Positions 18,908-29,029 are shown, counted from the stretch's first letter. The stretch is DNA of 64,000 nucleotides from Corynebacterium amycolatum (GCF_016889425.1 NZ_CP069513.1:1798001-1862000); one strand, 5' to 3'. The notes: generated by a model not told the origin, from the letters alone. Translations and numbers: made by a program.

Positions 18908-20221
18908 CTACAACAGCACGCTGCCGAAAGCGAAACCAAACGCGGCAGCCAGGGCAATACATAAAGTGCCCGGGATGATAAACGAGTGGTTAAACACGTA
19001 TTTGCCAATTCGGGTGGTGCCGGTGTCGTCCATCTCCACCGCGGCAAGGAGCGTCGGGTAAGTAGGCAGCACGAATAGCGCGGAAGTCGCTGCGAAGGAA
19101 GCAACGGCAGTGATGGGAGAAACTCCCACCGCGAGCGCAGCGGGCATGATGGCCTTTGCAGTGGCCGCCTGCGAGTAGAGCAAAGCGGCCGCGAAGAAGA
19201 GCACGATTGCCAGCATCCACGGCATCGTGGTCAGTAGGCTGCTGGACGCGGTCTTAATGTCGTCGATGTAGTGGTTGATAATTGTGGTTCCCAGCCACGC
19301 CACACCGAGAACGCAGACGCTGGCGGACATGCCCGATTTAAACACTGGGGTGTTCAAAATCGTTGCCGCGTCCAACTTGCAGGCAAGCACGATAACGGTA
19401 GCGGCGGTCAACATTATTGACATGATCGCTTCGTTTCGTGGAAGTGTGGGATCAGTGATGAGACCGACCTGCTCAGTGCTGATGGTCGCGTAGACCATCA
19501 CTGCGAGAATCGAGAGAAGGAAAATTGCCACGGACCACTTGGCCGACTTGGTTGGTATGTATTCGCTTATCTGGCCACGTGGCTTAGAGACCAACCCCTT
19601 TTCCAAGCGGCTTTGATACTCCGTATCGTCGTCAAGCTCTTTGCCTAGGTGATTCGTGACAAAGGCGGCAGGAAGGATGGCGAGGAACGTCGAAGGAATG
19701 AGAATCGCCAGGAGTGTGAGATAACCAACGCCGCGGGGTTCCATGAGCGAAGCCATGAGCACTACAGCCGCTGAAATGGGTGATGCCGTAATCGCCAACT
19801 GAGATGCGATGACCGCCACGGACAGCGGGCGGGACGGGCGAACGCCTCCTTCCTTGGATACTTCGGCGATAACTGGGAGGGTGGAAAATGCGGTGTGGCC
19901 GGTGCCGGCGAGCAGGGTCATCAGGTAGGTGACAACCGGGGCCCAGTAGGTGATGTGTCGCGGGTTTTTGCGCAACAACCGTTCGGCAATGTGGACGAGA
20001 TAGTCCATGCCTCCGGCCCTCTGCATAGCGGCAATTGCCGCTATTACCGACATAATGATGCCGATGACATCGAAGGGGATGTCATCTTTGGTAACTGGCA
20101 CCCCGGTGATGCCGAGCGCCAAAACGCCCAGCCCACCGGCGAATCCGATAGCAATTGAACCTAGACGCGCTCCAAGGAGGATCGCTGCTAGAACGATAAA
20201 GATTTGGACGGCAACTAACAT
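18908..20221 (-). CDS. Anaerobic C4-dicarboxylate transporter, DcuA/DcuB family
   Basis: A 437-residue polytopic membrane protein with about ten to twelve hydrophobic segments. The N-terminal region, including LAGTGHTAFSTLPVIAEVSKE and SQLAITASPISAAVVLMASLM, is typical of the Dcu family, which exchanges fumarate, aspartate and succinate across the membrane. It directly follows aspA on the same strand with 39 bases between them, the classical aspA-dcuA arrangement: aspartate is imported, AspA makes fumarate, and succinate can be exported. DcuA and DcuB cannot be told apart from sequence alone. The start ATG at 20221 gives the usual family length. Confidence 0.88.
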   Translation of the reverse strand: MLVAVQIFIVLAAILLGARLGSIAIGFAGGLGVLALGITGVPVTKDDIPFDVIGIIMSVIAAIAAMQRAGGMDYLVHIAERLLRKNPRHITYWAPVVTYLMTLLAGTGHTAFSTLPVIAEVSKEGGVRPSRPLSVAVIASQLAITASPISAAVVLMASLMEPRGVGYLTLLAILIPSTFLAILPAAFVTNHLGKELDDDTEYQSRLEKGLVSKPRGQISEYIPTKSAKWSVAIFLLSILAVMVYATISTEQVGLITDPTLPRNEAIMSIMLTAATVIVLACKLDAATILNTPVFKSGMSASVCVLGVAWLGTTIINHYIDDIKTASSSLLTTMPWMLAIVLFFAAALLYSQAATAKAIMPAALAVGVSPITAVASFAATSALFVLPTYPTLLAAVEMDDTGTTRIGKYVFNHSFIIPGTLCIALAAAFGFAFGSVLL

Positions 20222-20260
20222 GTGTATCTGCGAAAAGTCACTCGTTAGGCTTGTTGCCGC

Positions 20261-21709
20261 TTAGGACAAATCGTCGAGGCGAGACTCCCCCGCCACGTAG
20301 CGCTTACCCCGATATTCCGGGTGCATGAGGTTCTCGGTGCTCAGGACGTGGTTGAGCTCCTTCTCGTCCATCAGCCCACGTTCAAGGACAATGTCGCGGA
20401 CGGAGCGGCCGGTGCGAGTGGCTTCCTTGCCGACCATATCGCCCTCGTGATGGCCAATGACCGGATTCAGGTAGGTCACGATACCGATGGAGTTTTCCAC
20501 ATAGCCGCGGCACACTTCCGGGTTAGCGGTGATGCCGGTAATGCACTTGTCGCGCAGAGTGTCGGTGGCGCTGCGCAGCAGTTCAATCGACTCGAAGAGA
20601 CATGCGCCGATGACAGGCTCCATCACGTTTAGCTGCAACTGACCGGCCTCGGCTGCCCAGGTCAGAGTCACGTCGTTGCCGAAGACCTTGAAGCAGGCCT
20701 GGTTCGCGACCTCCGGAATTACCGGGTTGACCTTTGCCGGCATAATCGAGGAGCCAGCGGCGCGCTCCGGCAGGTTGATTTCATTCAGTCCGGCTCGTGG
20801 ACCCGATGCCAGCAGGCGCAAGTCGTTGCACATCTTGGAAATCTTCATGGCTGCGCGCTTCAGGCATGCATGCACGCTGACGTAGGCGCCGGTATCGCTG
20901 GTGGCTTCAATTAGGTCCTTCGCAGAGGTCACCTTAAAACCACTGACCTCACGCAGCGCTTGGGTCACGGCCTCGCGGTAACCCGCCGGCGCATTCACAC
21001 CGGTACCGATAGCGGTTGCTCCCAGGTTGATTTGCAGCAGGCGTGCCGACGCAGTTGCGATGGACTCCTGTTCTTCCTCAAGGTTGTGGGCAAATGCGTG
21101 GAAAACCTGTCCCAGGGTCATGGGAACGGCGTCCTGCAGCTGCGTGCGGCCCATTGTGATGATGTCGTTGAATTCATCACCCTTAGCATGTAGGGCCTCA
21201 ACCAGGGAATCGAAGTGCTTCTGCAGGCTCAGCAGCGACATGTGGATAGCAAGACGGAAACCCGTTGGGTAGGCGTCGTTGGTTGACTGGCACTGGTTGA
21301 CATCATCGTTGGGGTGAATGACGTCGTATCGGCCCTTTTCCAGACCGAGCAGTTCCAGCGCGAGGTTAGCGATGACCTCGTTGGTGTTCATGTTGAGACT
21401 GGTGCCAGCTCCACCCTGGAAGACATCGATTGGAAACTGATCCATGCAGCGTCCCTTTTCCAGGATTTCATCACATGCGGCGACGATGATGTCTGCAACA
21501 TCGCTGGGCAGCGTGTGGACGCGCTGGTTGGCAATGGCCGTGGCCTTCTTCACCATCACCATGCCACGAATGAATTCGGGCACATCGTTGATGGTCTTGC
21601 CTGAGATTTGGTAGTTGTCGATTGCGCGCAGGGTGTGGATGCCGTAGTAAGCCTCTACTGGAACCTCCATCGATCCAAGCAAGTCGACCTCGGTACGCGT
21701 TGCGGACAT
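20261..21709 (-). CDS. aspA: Aspartate ammonia-lyase
   Basis: A 482-residue fumarase/aspartase-superfamily enzyme that splits aspartate to fumarate and ammonia. The signature [11 protein letters not shown] carries the catalytic Ser loop, and [31 protein letters not shown] and [14 protein letters not shown] support aspartase rather than fumarase. I chose the ATG at 21709 ([17 protein letters not shown]), with GAAGGGA about ten bases upstream; the frame extends 42 codons further without homology. It is followed by a Dcu transporter. The upstream region has two 12-bp direct repeats (21744-21771) that could bind a regulator. Confidence 0.93.
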   Translation of the reverse strand: MSATRTEVDLLGSMEVPVEAYYGIHTLRAIDNYQISGKTINDVPEFIRGMVMVKKATAIANQRVHTLPSDVADIIVAACDEILEKGRCMDQFPIDVFQGGAGTSLNMNTNEVIANLALELLGLEKGRYDVIHPNDDVNQCQSTNDAYPTGFRLAIHMSLLSLQKHFDSLVEALHAKGDEFNDIITMGRTQLQDAVPMTLGQVFHAFAHNLEEEQESIATASARLLQINLGATAIGTGVNAPAGYREAVTQALREVSGFKVTSAKDLIEATSDTGAYVSVHACLKRAAMKISKMCNDLRLLASGPRAGLNEINLPERAAGSSIMPAKVNPVIPEVANQACFKVFGNDVTLTWAAEAGQLQLNVMEPVIGACLFESIELLRSATDTLRDKCITGITANPEVCRGYVENSIGIVTYLNPVIGHHEGDMVGKEATRTGRSVRDIVLERGLMDEKELNHVLSTENLMHPEYRGKRYVAGESRLDDLS

Positions 21710-22012
21710 ATGGACATAATCCCTTCTCGTAGGCGCAGTCTTATGAACCACAATTCGTGTGAACCACAATTGGTGGTGCTGCTTGGTTACACCGTCAAAA
21801 CTACAGCGCTGGCGCAGCTGCCGCTTTTCCGGCATAAGGGGACTATGTCAGTACGGCTAACGCCGTGCGCACGCTTAGTGCTAAGCCTACTACCTACGTC
21901 GAGGTAGGTGGATGTGAAAATGCAGTGGTCAGCTCCCGGCGCGAGATGGTGCCCCCACTCGAGCTGGTTGGTCCTCCCCCCCACCTCACCCCTTGAGCAG
22001 GTCAAGCTTCCA
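21710..22012. other. 303-bp intergenic region between aspA and hisG
   Basis: Both flanking genes point left, so this holds the end of the hisG transcript and the aspA promoter. Visible elements are a direct repeat of TGAACCACAATT (21744-21755 and 21760-21771, 16 bases apart), and two short inverted repeats, GCTTAG-TG-CTAAGC (21873-21886) and CTACCT-ACGTCG-AGGTAG (21890-21907). No terminator with a T-run and no gene were seen. Confidence 0.5.
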
Positions 22013-22858
22013 CTAGATACGCGCGATGCGGATATTCGAGGCCAAGATTGCCTCGGCACCAATCTTCGCCAGGGCATCCATGAGCGGGTTGGCCTCTGCC
22101 TTCGGGACTAGCGCGCGAACTGCTACCCAATCCTCGTTAGCCAGCGGCGACACGGTCGGGCCAGACAGGCCCGGGGTGAGCTTGGATGCCTCTTCCAACG
22201 CGGACGCACGGATGTTGTAGTCAATCATCAAGTACGTCTTGGCATGCAGAATGCCGGTCATACGACGCAGGAACACCTGCTGCTCCTCGGTGACCTCCAC
22301 ACCCTTGCGTCCGACAACAACTGCCTCAGAGCTGACCAAAACATCGCCGAATGGCTTCAACCCCTGCTTACGCAGGGTGCGGCCGGTGGAGACAACGTCG
22401 GCGATAACGTCGGCAACTCCCAAGCGGATGGAAATCTCCACTGCACCATCAAGGCGAATGACGGTGGCGTTAATGCCGCGAGCCTTCAGGTCTTCGCGCA
22501 CCAGATTCGGGTACGAGGTGGCAATGCGCTTGCCCTCCAGAGCTTCTACGGTCCACTCCTCATCGGCTGGGGCGGCGTAGCGGAAAGTCGAGGCACCGAA
22601 GCCCAGATTCAGAACCTCATCGACCGGAGCCAGCGAGTCAGCGGCCAGGTCGCGGCCTGTGATGCCCAAATCCAGATGACCGTTGCCAACATAGATGGGA
22701 ATGTCCTTCGGGCGAAGGAAGAAAAACTCAATTTCGTTGGCTTCGTCGTGGATGGTCAGGCTCTTGGAGTCGCCTCGACCCGGGTAACCAGCTTCCTTCA
22801 GGATTTCGACTGCCGCCTCGGACAGCGATCCCTTGTTGGGCACGGCAATACGCAGCAT
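22013..22858 (-). CDS. hisG: ATP phosphoribosyltransferase, long form
   Basis: A 281-residue HisG of the long type, the first and feedback-inhibited step of histidine synthesis (ATP plus PRPP). [20 protein letters not shown] starts the catalytic domain, DLGITGRDL and [18 protein letters not shown] mark the substrate-binding and PRPP-binding regions, and the C-terminal 75 residues (from about [10 protein letters not shown]) form the regulatory ACT-like domain that binds histidine. It begins 14 bases after hisE on the same strand, as in other Actinobacteria. Confidence 0.97.
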   Translation of the reverse strand: MLRIAVPNKGSLSEAAVEILKEAGYPGRGDSKSLTIHDEANEIEFFFLRPKDIPIYVGNGHLDLGITGRDLAADSLAPVDEVLNLGFGASTFRYAAPADEEWTVEALEGKRIATSYPNLVREDLKARGINATVIRLDGAVEISIRLGVADVIADVVSTGRTLRKQGLKPFGDVLVSSEAVVVGRKGVEVTEEQQVFLRRMTGILHAKTYLMIDYNIRASALEEASKLTPGLSGPTVSPLANEDWVAVRALVPKAEANPLMDALAKIGAEAILASNIRIARI

Positions 22859-22872
22859 GGTGTTGATTTCTC

Positions 22873-23136
22873 CTACAGGTACTTGTAAACATCCTCGGGG
22901 CTCAGCCCGCGACCGACCATGACCACCTGCAGCCAGTACAACAGCTGCGAAATCTCCTCTGCGAGGGCTTCGTCAGATTCGTGCTCAGCTGCAAGCCAGA
23001 CCTCACCGGCCTCTTCGACAATTTTCTTGCCCTGGAAATGCACACCAGCGTCTAGCGCCTTGACTGTGCCCGATCCCTCGGGACGCGACTGTGCTTTTTC
23101 CTTCAGCTCTGCAAACAGGTCATCAAAGTTCTTCAC
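22873..23136 (-). CDS. hisE: Phosphoribosyl-ATP pyrophosphatase
   Basis: An 87-residue all-alpha NTP pyrophosphohydrolase of the MazG-like HisE family, catalysing the second step of histidine synthesis. [45 protein letters not shown] carries the acidic metal-binding EExxE and ExxD clusters (shown here in shortened form: EEAGEVW, EEISQLL). It is a separate protein, not fused to HisI. It lies 22 bases downstream of the HAD gene and 14 bases upstream of hisG, so all three are likely one operon. Confidence 0.96.
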   Translation of the reverse strand: MKNFDDLFAELKEKAQSRPEGSGTVKALDAGVHFQGKKIVEEAGEVWLAAEHESDEALAEEISQLLYWLQVVMVGRGLSPEDVYKYL

Positions 23137-23158
23137 CTGGTCTATTGTTCCATGTCGT

Positions 23159-23842
23159 CTACTCGCCCGCGAAAGCAGCCCGCAATAAGCCCAAATTCGA
23201 GGTATCCAAATTGCCCGAAATGAAGCGCGCCGGGGGTACTAGCGTCTCCACATCAGCTTGCGAAACGCTCACATCCGGCATTGGATTCCACACCACCGTG
23301 CATCCCGCAGCGAGTGCAGAGCGCACCCCGGTTGAGGAGTCTTCGATAGCCAGGCAGTCCTCTGGCGCAAATCCGACGAGCTCTGCGCCACGCAAGTACG
23401 GATCCGGCGCCGGCTTGCCGTTGGCCACCTCATCGCTACACACTGTTGCCGCGAAGTGCTGCTCCCCCATGACATCAATGCAGGGTTGCGCCACGTGTCG
23501 GCGAGTATTGGTCACCAACACCACCGGAATGTCAGCAGCTCGGGCCTGGTCCAAAATCTCCGGCACACCCGGGCGCCACTCCACCCCATGTTCTAGAACC
23601 AATTCTGTGAAGCGGTTTTCGACGAATTGGGAGCCCGAGGAAAACAGCGCGTCGTCAAGCGTGCGTCCCGCATGATCAGCGCAAACAGACAGCGTGTCCC
23701 AGAGAGTGTTGCCGACGCACTGCATGCGCAACTCCGGAGTCAGGCGACGGCCTACGAATTCCGAGAGGTCGTACGTGGCAATCTCCCACAGGGGTTCCGT
23801 GTTGATGAGGCTGCCGTCCATGTCCCACAAAATTGCTTTCAC
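23159..23842 (-). CDS. HAD-superfamily phosphatase (subfamily IA)
   Basis: A 227-residue Haloacid-dehalogenase-like hydrolase. Motif I is WDMDGSL (the usual Thr is Ser), motif II is VLVTNTRR, motif III includes KPAPDPYL, and motif IV is [11 protein letters not shown] helical cap lies between motifs I and II. The fold is shared by phosphoglycolate phosphatases and beta-phosphoglucomutases; the substrate is unknown. It precedes hisE by 22 bases. A histidinol-phosphatase role would fit this context, but the sequence does not prove it. The start ATG at 23842 is close to the divergent upstream region of the thioesterase gene. Confidence 0.88.
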   Translation of the reverse strand: MKAILWDMDGSLINTEPLWEIATYDLSEFVGRRLTPELRMQCVGNTLWDTLSVCADHAGRTLDDALFSSGSQFVENRFTELVLEHGVEWRPGVPEILDQARAADIPVVLVTNTRRHVAQPCIDVMGEQHFAATVCSDEVANGKPAPDPYLRGAELVGFAPEDCLAIEDSSTGVRSALAAGCTVVWNPMPDVSVSQADVETLVPPARFISGNLDTSNLGLLRAAFAGE

Positions 23843-23997
23843 ACCATGCGACTATGCCAGGCAAACAAGCATTTAGCGATTATGTCAGCAAAGCCGCCGG
23901 ATTTGGGTTTAGAGTTTTAGAAAGGAAAGTATGTCGCGGTGCTGCATGCAACCACCGCATGAACGTGTCCCGCGCGAATGAAAGGCATCGACTCGCT

Positions 23998-24903
23998 ATG
24001 ACAACCACTGAAGATTCACTCGCCCAGGCAATCGACCAGCCCGAGGCGTACTTTATTCCGTTAGGCGCGGTCACCGAAGGCGAGCTCAGCTACGAGCGCT
24101 TCATGCCCACCAGCTTCACTTACGGGGCGTGGGGGCCGTTTCAGCACGGTGCGCCACCGTCGGCGCTGCTGACACGCATGTTGGAGCGCAGGCGCCTGGA
24201 AAGCGAGGGAATGCGTATTACTCGCATCGCCGTGGATCTGTTGTCGGCTGTACCGTACACGGAGCTGCGCGCGCGGTCATGGGTCTCGCGCCCGGGGCGG
24301 CAGATCGCCAAGATCGAAGCCGAATTGCTTGCCGACGTCAAGGGTGCCTGGTGGCCCGTTGCCACCGCGTCCGCGTGGATGATGGCCACCGCGGATACGC
24401 GGGATATTGAGCGTGCATTCGACAAGCAGGTGCCCGGGCCCGAGGAATGTAGCGCCGAGTACATTCCGCTTACCGACGACTGGAGTGGCGGCTACATCGA
24501 ATCGATTGAAGCCCGCGCAGGTGCGACGGAAGAGCTGGCCGAGACGCAGATTCACTGGGTTCGCGCGACATACCCAATCGTGCTCGGGGAGGAGCCGACT
24601 GCGGTGGAGCGAGTCATGCAGGTAGCCGATACCGCCAACGGTGTCGGAGCCACGCTGAGCCCGCATCAGTGGGCGTTTATGAATACCGACTTAGTGGTTC
24701 ACCTGCACCGACTCCCCCAGCTTGGCCCATCGGAGCAGTCGGCGGAATCGGAGTCGCAGCCGGAAGACGGCGGCTGGGTTGGCATCGCCGCCCGCGGTTC
24801 CATCGGTCCGGACGGAATCGGCATGACTGCGGGCGAGCTCTACGATGTGCACGGCCCCATTGGCCGCAGCATGCAGACCTTGCTGGTGCGACCGCAGGGA
24901 TAA
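23998..24903 (+). CDS. Thioesterase-family protein (hotdog fold)
   Basis: A 301-residue protein with two hotdog-like halves. YFIPLGAVTEGELSYERFMPTSFTYGAWGPFQHGAPPSALLTRML is the start of the TesB-like domain (abridged motif: GPFQHGAPPSALL), followed by MRITRIAVDLLSAVPY and a second half with MNTDLVVHLHR and GSIGPDGIGMTAGELYD. Such proteins hydrolyse acyl-CoA thioesters; the chain-length preference is unknown. The ATG at 23998 is preserved by homology; the open frame upstream (to 23833) lacks it. The gene ends seven bases from the convergent metH stop, leaving no room for a separate terminator. Confidence 0.75.
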   Translation: MTTTEDSLAQAIDQPEAYFIPLGAVTEGELSYERFMPTSFTYGAWGPFQHGAPPSALLTRMLERRRLESEGMRITRIAVDLLSAVPYTELRARSWVSRPGRQIAKIEAELLADVKGAWWPVATASAWMMATADTRDIERAFDKQVPGPEECSAEYIPLTDDWSGGYIESIEARAGATEELAETQIHWVRATYPIVLGEEPTAVERVMQVADTANGVGATLSPHQWAFMNTDLVVHLHRLPQLGPSEQSAESESQPEDGGWVGIAARGSIGPDGIGMTAGELYDVHGPIGRSMQTLLVRPQG

Positions 24904-24910
24904 CGCCAAG

Positions 24911-27900
24911 CTACACGTTGAAGTACTTCGCTTCCGGGTGGTAGAGCACGAACGCATCGGTGGACTGCTCTGGGTGCAGCTGGAGCTCCTCAGAGAGTTC
25001 CACGCCGATGCGCTCCGGCTGCAGCAGGTCAATCATGCCCTGACGGAAGGTCAGATCCGGGCAGGAACCATAGCCGAAGGAGTAACGAGCGCCACGGTAC
25101 TTCAGGTCAAAGAAGTCCTGGGTATCGTCGGAGTCTTCCGCGCCAACACTTGTGCCGTCGGAGAACGCGAGCTCGAAGCGAATGCGCTGGTGCCAGTACT
25201 CGGCCAGCGCCTCGGTGAGCTGCACACCGATACCGTGAACCTCCAGGTAGTCGCGGTATTCGTTCTTGGCGTAAATATCGTTGGCGAAGTCAGCGATGGG
25301 CTGTCCCATGGTCACCAGCTGGAACGGCATGACGTCGGTCTGCCCTGCGGCGATGGCATCTTCGCGCGAGCGAATGAAGTCAGCAATGCACAGGAAGCGA
25401 CCGCGCTGCTGACGCGGGAAGGTCCAGGACACCACTGGCTCGGCCGTGGGGTCAGGCTGCTCCCCTTCCGCAGGCAGCGGCAGTACGTGGACGGTATCGC
25501 CCTCAGAAACTGCCGGGAAGTAGCCATAGACGACAGCCGCATGTTGGAGAATGTTCTCGGCGCGCAGGCGCTGCAGCCATGCGCGCAGGCGTGGACGACC
25601 ATCGGATTCGACCAGTTCCTCGTAGCTCGGTCCCTCGTCGCCGCGGGTGCCGCGCAGGCCCCACTGTCCCATGAACAGAGCGCGTTCATCGAGAGTGGTC
25701 AGGTAGTCGTCGAGAGGCAGACCCTTGACGATGCGGGTTCCCCAGAACGGCGGTGTCGCAACGGGGACATCAGCGGCGACGTCGGAACGCTCCGGCACCT
25801 CGGGGGCTTCAGCAGCAGCCTTGGCGGCGCGCTGCGCGGCGATCCGCTTTGAGCGCTCACGGCGGGCGCGGCGAGCTTCCTTCTTTTCGCGGGCGGCGAT
25901 GGCCTCAGGCGAATTCTCGTCCGGGCCGAGGCCCTTCTTAGCTGCCATCAGCTCATCCATGATGCGCAGTCCTTCGAAGGCATCCCTGCCGTAGTAGACA
26001 TCGCCGTGGTAAAGCTCAGACAGGTCGTCTTCCACGTAGCTACGCGTCAGCGCGGCGCCGCCGAGCAGCACTGGGAAGCGGGCGGCATCACCGGCGGAGT
26101 TGATCTCCAGCAGGTTGTCCTTCATCACCACAGTGGACTTCACCAGCAGACCGGACATGCCGATGGCATCGACATCCAGTTCCTTAGCTGCGGACAAAAT
26201 CGTAGCAATCGGCTGCTTAATGCCCAGGTTATGCACGGTGTAGCCGTTGTTGGAGAGAATAATCTCCACCAGGTTCTTGCCGATGTCGTGGACATCGCCC
26301 TTCACCGTGGCCAGCACAATCGAGCCCTTGGAGCCCGTGGCATCCTCGGCATCCATAAAGCCCTCGAGGTAGCTCACCGCGGCCTTCATCGTCTCGGCCG
26401 ACTGCAGCACGAATGGCAGCTGCATCTGACCGGAACCGAACAGGTCACCAACGGTCTGCATACCTCGTAGCAGGTCTTCGTTGACGATCGCCAGGGGTTC
26501 CTTTTCCTTCATGCCCTCATCGAGGTCAGCTTCGATACCTGTGCGCTCGCCGTCGATGATGCGCTGCGCCAGGCGGTCGAACAGCGGCATGGCGGCGAGC
26601 TTCTCGGCCCGGGCGTCCTTAGCGTCAGCGGCGGAGACTCCTTCGAAGAGCTCCATGAAGACCTGCAGTGGGTCGTACTCCCCGTCAGGGTGTCCCGCTT
26701 CACGACGGCGGTCGTAGACCATATCGAGAGCGACTTCGCGCTGTTTGTCGTCGATCTTGTTCATCGGCAAGATCTTGGAGCTGTGGGCAATGGCGGAGTC
26801 CAAGCCGGCCTCGATGCACTCGTTGAGGAATACCGAGTTGAGTACCTGGCGAGCCGCCGGGTTCAGACCGAAGGAGATGTTGGACAGGCCGAGCGTGGTG
26901 TGCACGTTCGGGTGGCGACGCTTAAGTTCGCGGATGGCTTCGATGGTTTCGATGCCGTCGCGGCGAGTTTCCTCCTGCCCAGTGGAAATCGGGAAAGTCA
27001 GACAGTCGACAATAATGTCCTGCTCGCGCAGTCCCCACGTGCCGGTGATGTCGGCGATGAGGCGCTCGGCAATCTCAACCTTCTTATCCTTCGTACGCGC
27101 CTGACCGTCTTCGTCGATAGTCAAAGCGACCACGGCAGCACCGTGCTCAACAACCTGGCGCATAATACGCTGGTAGCGCGACTCAGGGCCATCGCCGTCT
27201 TCAAAGTTCACAGAGTTGACCGCACAGCGACCACCGAGGTGCTCCAGGCCAGTCTTAAGAACTTCCGGTTCCGTAGAGTCCAGCATGACCGGCAAGGTCA
27301 CCGAGGTGGCGATTTGAGATGCCAGGGTTGCCATGTCATCACGACCGTCGCGACCCACGTAGTCGACACACAGGTCAATCATGTGTGCGCCATCGGTGAC
27401 CTGACCTCGGGCGGTGTTAAGGCACTTCTCCCAATCACCGGCCAGCATGGCCTCGCGGAAAGCCTTGGAGCCGTTGGCGTTGGTGCGCTCACCAATCATG
27501 GTGATGCCGGTCGTCTGCGTCAGCGGGGTTGCCGAGTACAGAGAAGCGACCTCATCGATGGGCTTTGCGTCCGGATCCGTCGATGGGCGTTCTGCCTTAA
27601 CGGCTGGGCCCTGTTCGGCGTAGGTGCCAGCACCGGTAATAGCGTCGCGAACAGCGGAAACATGCTCCGGCGTGGTACCACAGCAGCCACCGACCATTGC
27701 CAGACCGAACTCTTCAACAAAGCCGCGCAGTGCAGTGGCCAGCTCTGGGGCGGTCAGCGGGTAGGTCGCACCGTTCTTACCCAGCACTGGTAGACCCGCA
27801 TTCGGCATCACCGATACCGGGATCGAGGCGAAGTTGGACAGGTAGCGCAGGTGCTCGCTCATCTCGTCCGGACCCGTTGCACAGTTCAGACCAATCATGT

Positions 27901-28570
27901 CGATACCCAGCGGCTGCAGCGCTGCCAAGGCTGCACCAATCTCCGAGCCCATCAGCATGGTGCCCGTGGTCTCGACAGTCACGTGGACGACGATCGGAAT
28001 CTTCTTCTCAGTCTGTCGCATAGCGGCCTTGACACCGTTGACGGCCGCCTTTACCTGCAGCAAGTCCTGACAGGTTTCAATCAAAAACGCGTCCGCGCCA
28101 CCGGAAATCATGCCGAGTCCGGCCTCCGTGTAAGCGTCGCGAAGCTGAGCGTACGGAGCGTGCCCCAAAGACGGCAGCTTCGTGCCCGGGCCCAGCGAAC
28201 CGAGGACAAAGCGTCGCATGCCCTCGCGCCCCGGCCCCATTTCGTCAGCGACCTTGCGGGCGATTGCGGTGCCCTTGTGCGCTAGTTCCTGGATACGGTC
28301 TTCGATGTCGTAATCCGCGAGGTTCGGGAAGTTACAGCCGAAGGTATTGGTTTCGACCAGGTCGGCGCCGGCCTCGAAATAGCGTCGATGAATCGTCTCG
28401 ATAATGTCGGGACGAGTGTCATTGAGAATCTCATTACAGCCCTCGTAGCCGAGGAAGTCCGCGTCAACGTCGAGGTCAAAAGACTGCAGCTGGGTACCCA
28501 TGGCGCCGTCGCCAATGAGTACACGGCTGTGCAGTGCGGTGAGGAACTCGGAAGAGTGGCGATCAGTCAT
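24911..28570 (-). CDS. metH: Cobalamin-dependent methionine synthase
   Basis: A 1219-residue enzyme moving a methyl group from methyltetrahydrofolate to homocysteine through B12. Domains in order: homocysteine-binding with zinc ligands in GLNCATGP and GGCCGTTPEH; pterin-binding starting near TMIGERTNANGSKAFREA; cap and B12-binding with the DxHxxG lower ligand in GDVHDIGKN; a lysine/arginine-rich linker; and the activation domain with SFGYGSCPDL near the C-terminus. All four modules are present. Its promoter region carries a perfect McbR-type operator at 28571-28592, so sulfur-amino-acid repression is likely. The ATG may be served by AAGGTG inside the operator or be leaderless. Confidence 0.97.
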   Translation of the reverse strand: MTDRHSSEFLTALHSRVLIGDGAMGTQLQSFDLDVDADFLGYEGCNEILNDTRPDIIETIHRRYFEAGADLVETNTFGCNFPNLADYDIEDRIQELAHKGTAIARKVADEMGPGREGMRRFVLGSLGPGTKLPSLGHAPYAQLRDAYTEAGLGMISGGADAFLIETCQDLLQVKAAVNGVKAAMRQTEKKIPIVVHVTVETTGTMLMGSEIGAALAALQPLGIDMIGLNCATGPDEMSEHLRYLSNFASIPVSVMPNAGLPVLGKNGATYPLTAPELATALRGFVEEFGLAMVGGCCGTTPEHVSAVRDAITGAGTYAEQGPAVKAERPSTDPDAKPIDEVASLYSATPLTQTTGITMIGERTNANGSKAFREAMLAGDWEKCLNTARGQVTDGAHMIDLCVDYVGRDGRDDMATLASQIATSVTLPVMLDSTEPEVLKTGLEHLGGRCAVNSVNFEDGDGPESRYQRIMRQVVEHGAAVVALTIDEDGQARTKDKKVEIAERLIADITGTWGLREQDIIVDCLTFPISTGQEETRRDGIETIEAIRELKRRHPNVHTTLGLSNISFGLNPAARQVLNSVFLNECIEAGLDSAIAHSSKILPMNKIDDKQREVALDMVYDRRREAGHPDGEYDPLQVFMELFEGVSAADAKDARAEKLAAMPLFDRLAQRIIDGERTGIEADLDEGMKEKEPLAIVNEDLLRGMQTVGDLFGSGQMQLPFVLQSAETMKAAVSYLEGFMDAEDATGSKGSIVLATVKGDVHDIGKNLVEIILSNNGYTVHNLGIKQPIATILSAAKELDVDAIGMSGLLVKSTVVMKDNLLEINSAGDAARFPVLLGGAALTRSYVEDDLSELYHGDVYYGRDAFEGLRIMDELMAAKKGLGPDENSPEAIAAREKKEARRARRERSKRIAAQRAAKAAAEAPEVPERSDVAADVPVATPPFWGTRIVKGLPLDDYLTTLDERALFMGQWGLRGTRGDEGPSYEELVESDGRPRLRAWLQRLRAENILQHAAVVYGYFPAVSEGDTVHVLPLPAEGEQPDPTAEPVVSWTFPRQQRGRFLCIADFIRSREDAIAAGQTDVMPFQLVTMGQPIADFANDIYAKNEYRDYLEVHGIGVQLTEALAEYWHQRIRFELAFSDGTSVGAEDSDDTQDFFDLKYRGARYSFGYGSCPDLTFRQGMIDLLQPERIGVELSEELQLHPEQSTDAFVLYHPEAKYFNV

Positions 28571-28592
28571 AAGTAGACACCTTAGTCTACTT
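28571..28592 (-). promoter_or_regulatory. McbR-type operator of metH
   Basis: AAGTAGAC (28571-28578) and GTCTACTT (28585-28592) form a perfect inverted repeat around six bases, containing the TAGAC-N6-GTCTA sequence known as the binding site of McbR, the methionine and cysteine repressor of Corynebacterium glutamicum. It directly abuts the metH start codon and overlaps the likely -10 region. The mcbR gene itself is not in the window. Confidence 0.8.
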
Positions 28593-28619
28593 TTATAATC
28601 GCGCCGTTAATCGGGCTGG

Positions 28620-29027
28620 TTATTCCATCTCGAAGTAGCTTTCTGCCTTCACCGCAGGTAGGTCCAAACCGACAGCTTTCGTTGCGGAATTGATAATCAC
28701 GAGAATCTCGTCGAGCTCCTCGTCAAAAATCGAGCCGCCGTGCTCATGCTCAATCGCAGCCACGCGCTGTAGGCAGTTCTCTACCGCCTGCGTCGCGGCT
28801 TCTTCTCGCTTATCGACGGCCAGCTCCGCCGCCTGATCAATACCAGCGGCGGCCTCGCGGAGAACTTCCCCGACCTGGTCGGCTACCGCTTCGTCAAAAA
28901 GTGGCTCCCAGAACTCGCGTTCCTCGGGCTGCAGGTAGCTGCCGGTGGCAAACATGCGCAAATCGGCAACTAGTTTATCGATGTTCTCTTTCGTTACTTC
29001 GACTGCAGACATGTCTGAGTTGCTCAT
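28620..29027 (-). CDS. Small unknown protein between mshC and metH
   Basis: A 135-residue, strongly acidic, probably all-helical protein with no recognised motif, signal peptide or membrane segment. Its sequence is rich in Glu and Ala, with heptad-like stretches (IDQAAELAVDKREEAA). The ATG at 29027 lies two bases after the mshC stop; a TTG at 29033 and an ATG at 29012 are alternatives. Tight spacing with mshC and a 50-base gap to metH suggest it belongs to the mshC transcript. I do not recognise the family. Confidence 0.6.
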   Translation of the reverse strand: MSNSDMSAVEVTKENIDKLVADLRMFATGSYLQPEEREFWEPLFDEAVADQVGEVLREAAAGIDQAAELAVDKREEAATQAVENCLQRVAAIEHEHGGSIFDEELDEILVIINSATKAVGLDLPAVKAESYFEME

Positions 29028-29029
29028 GA

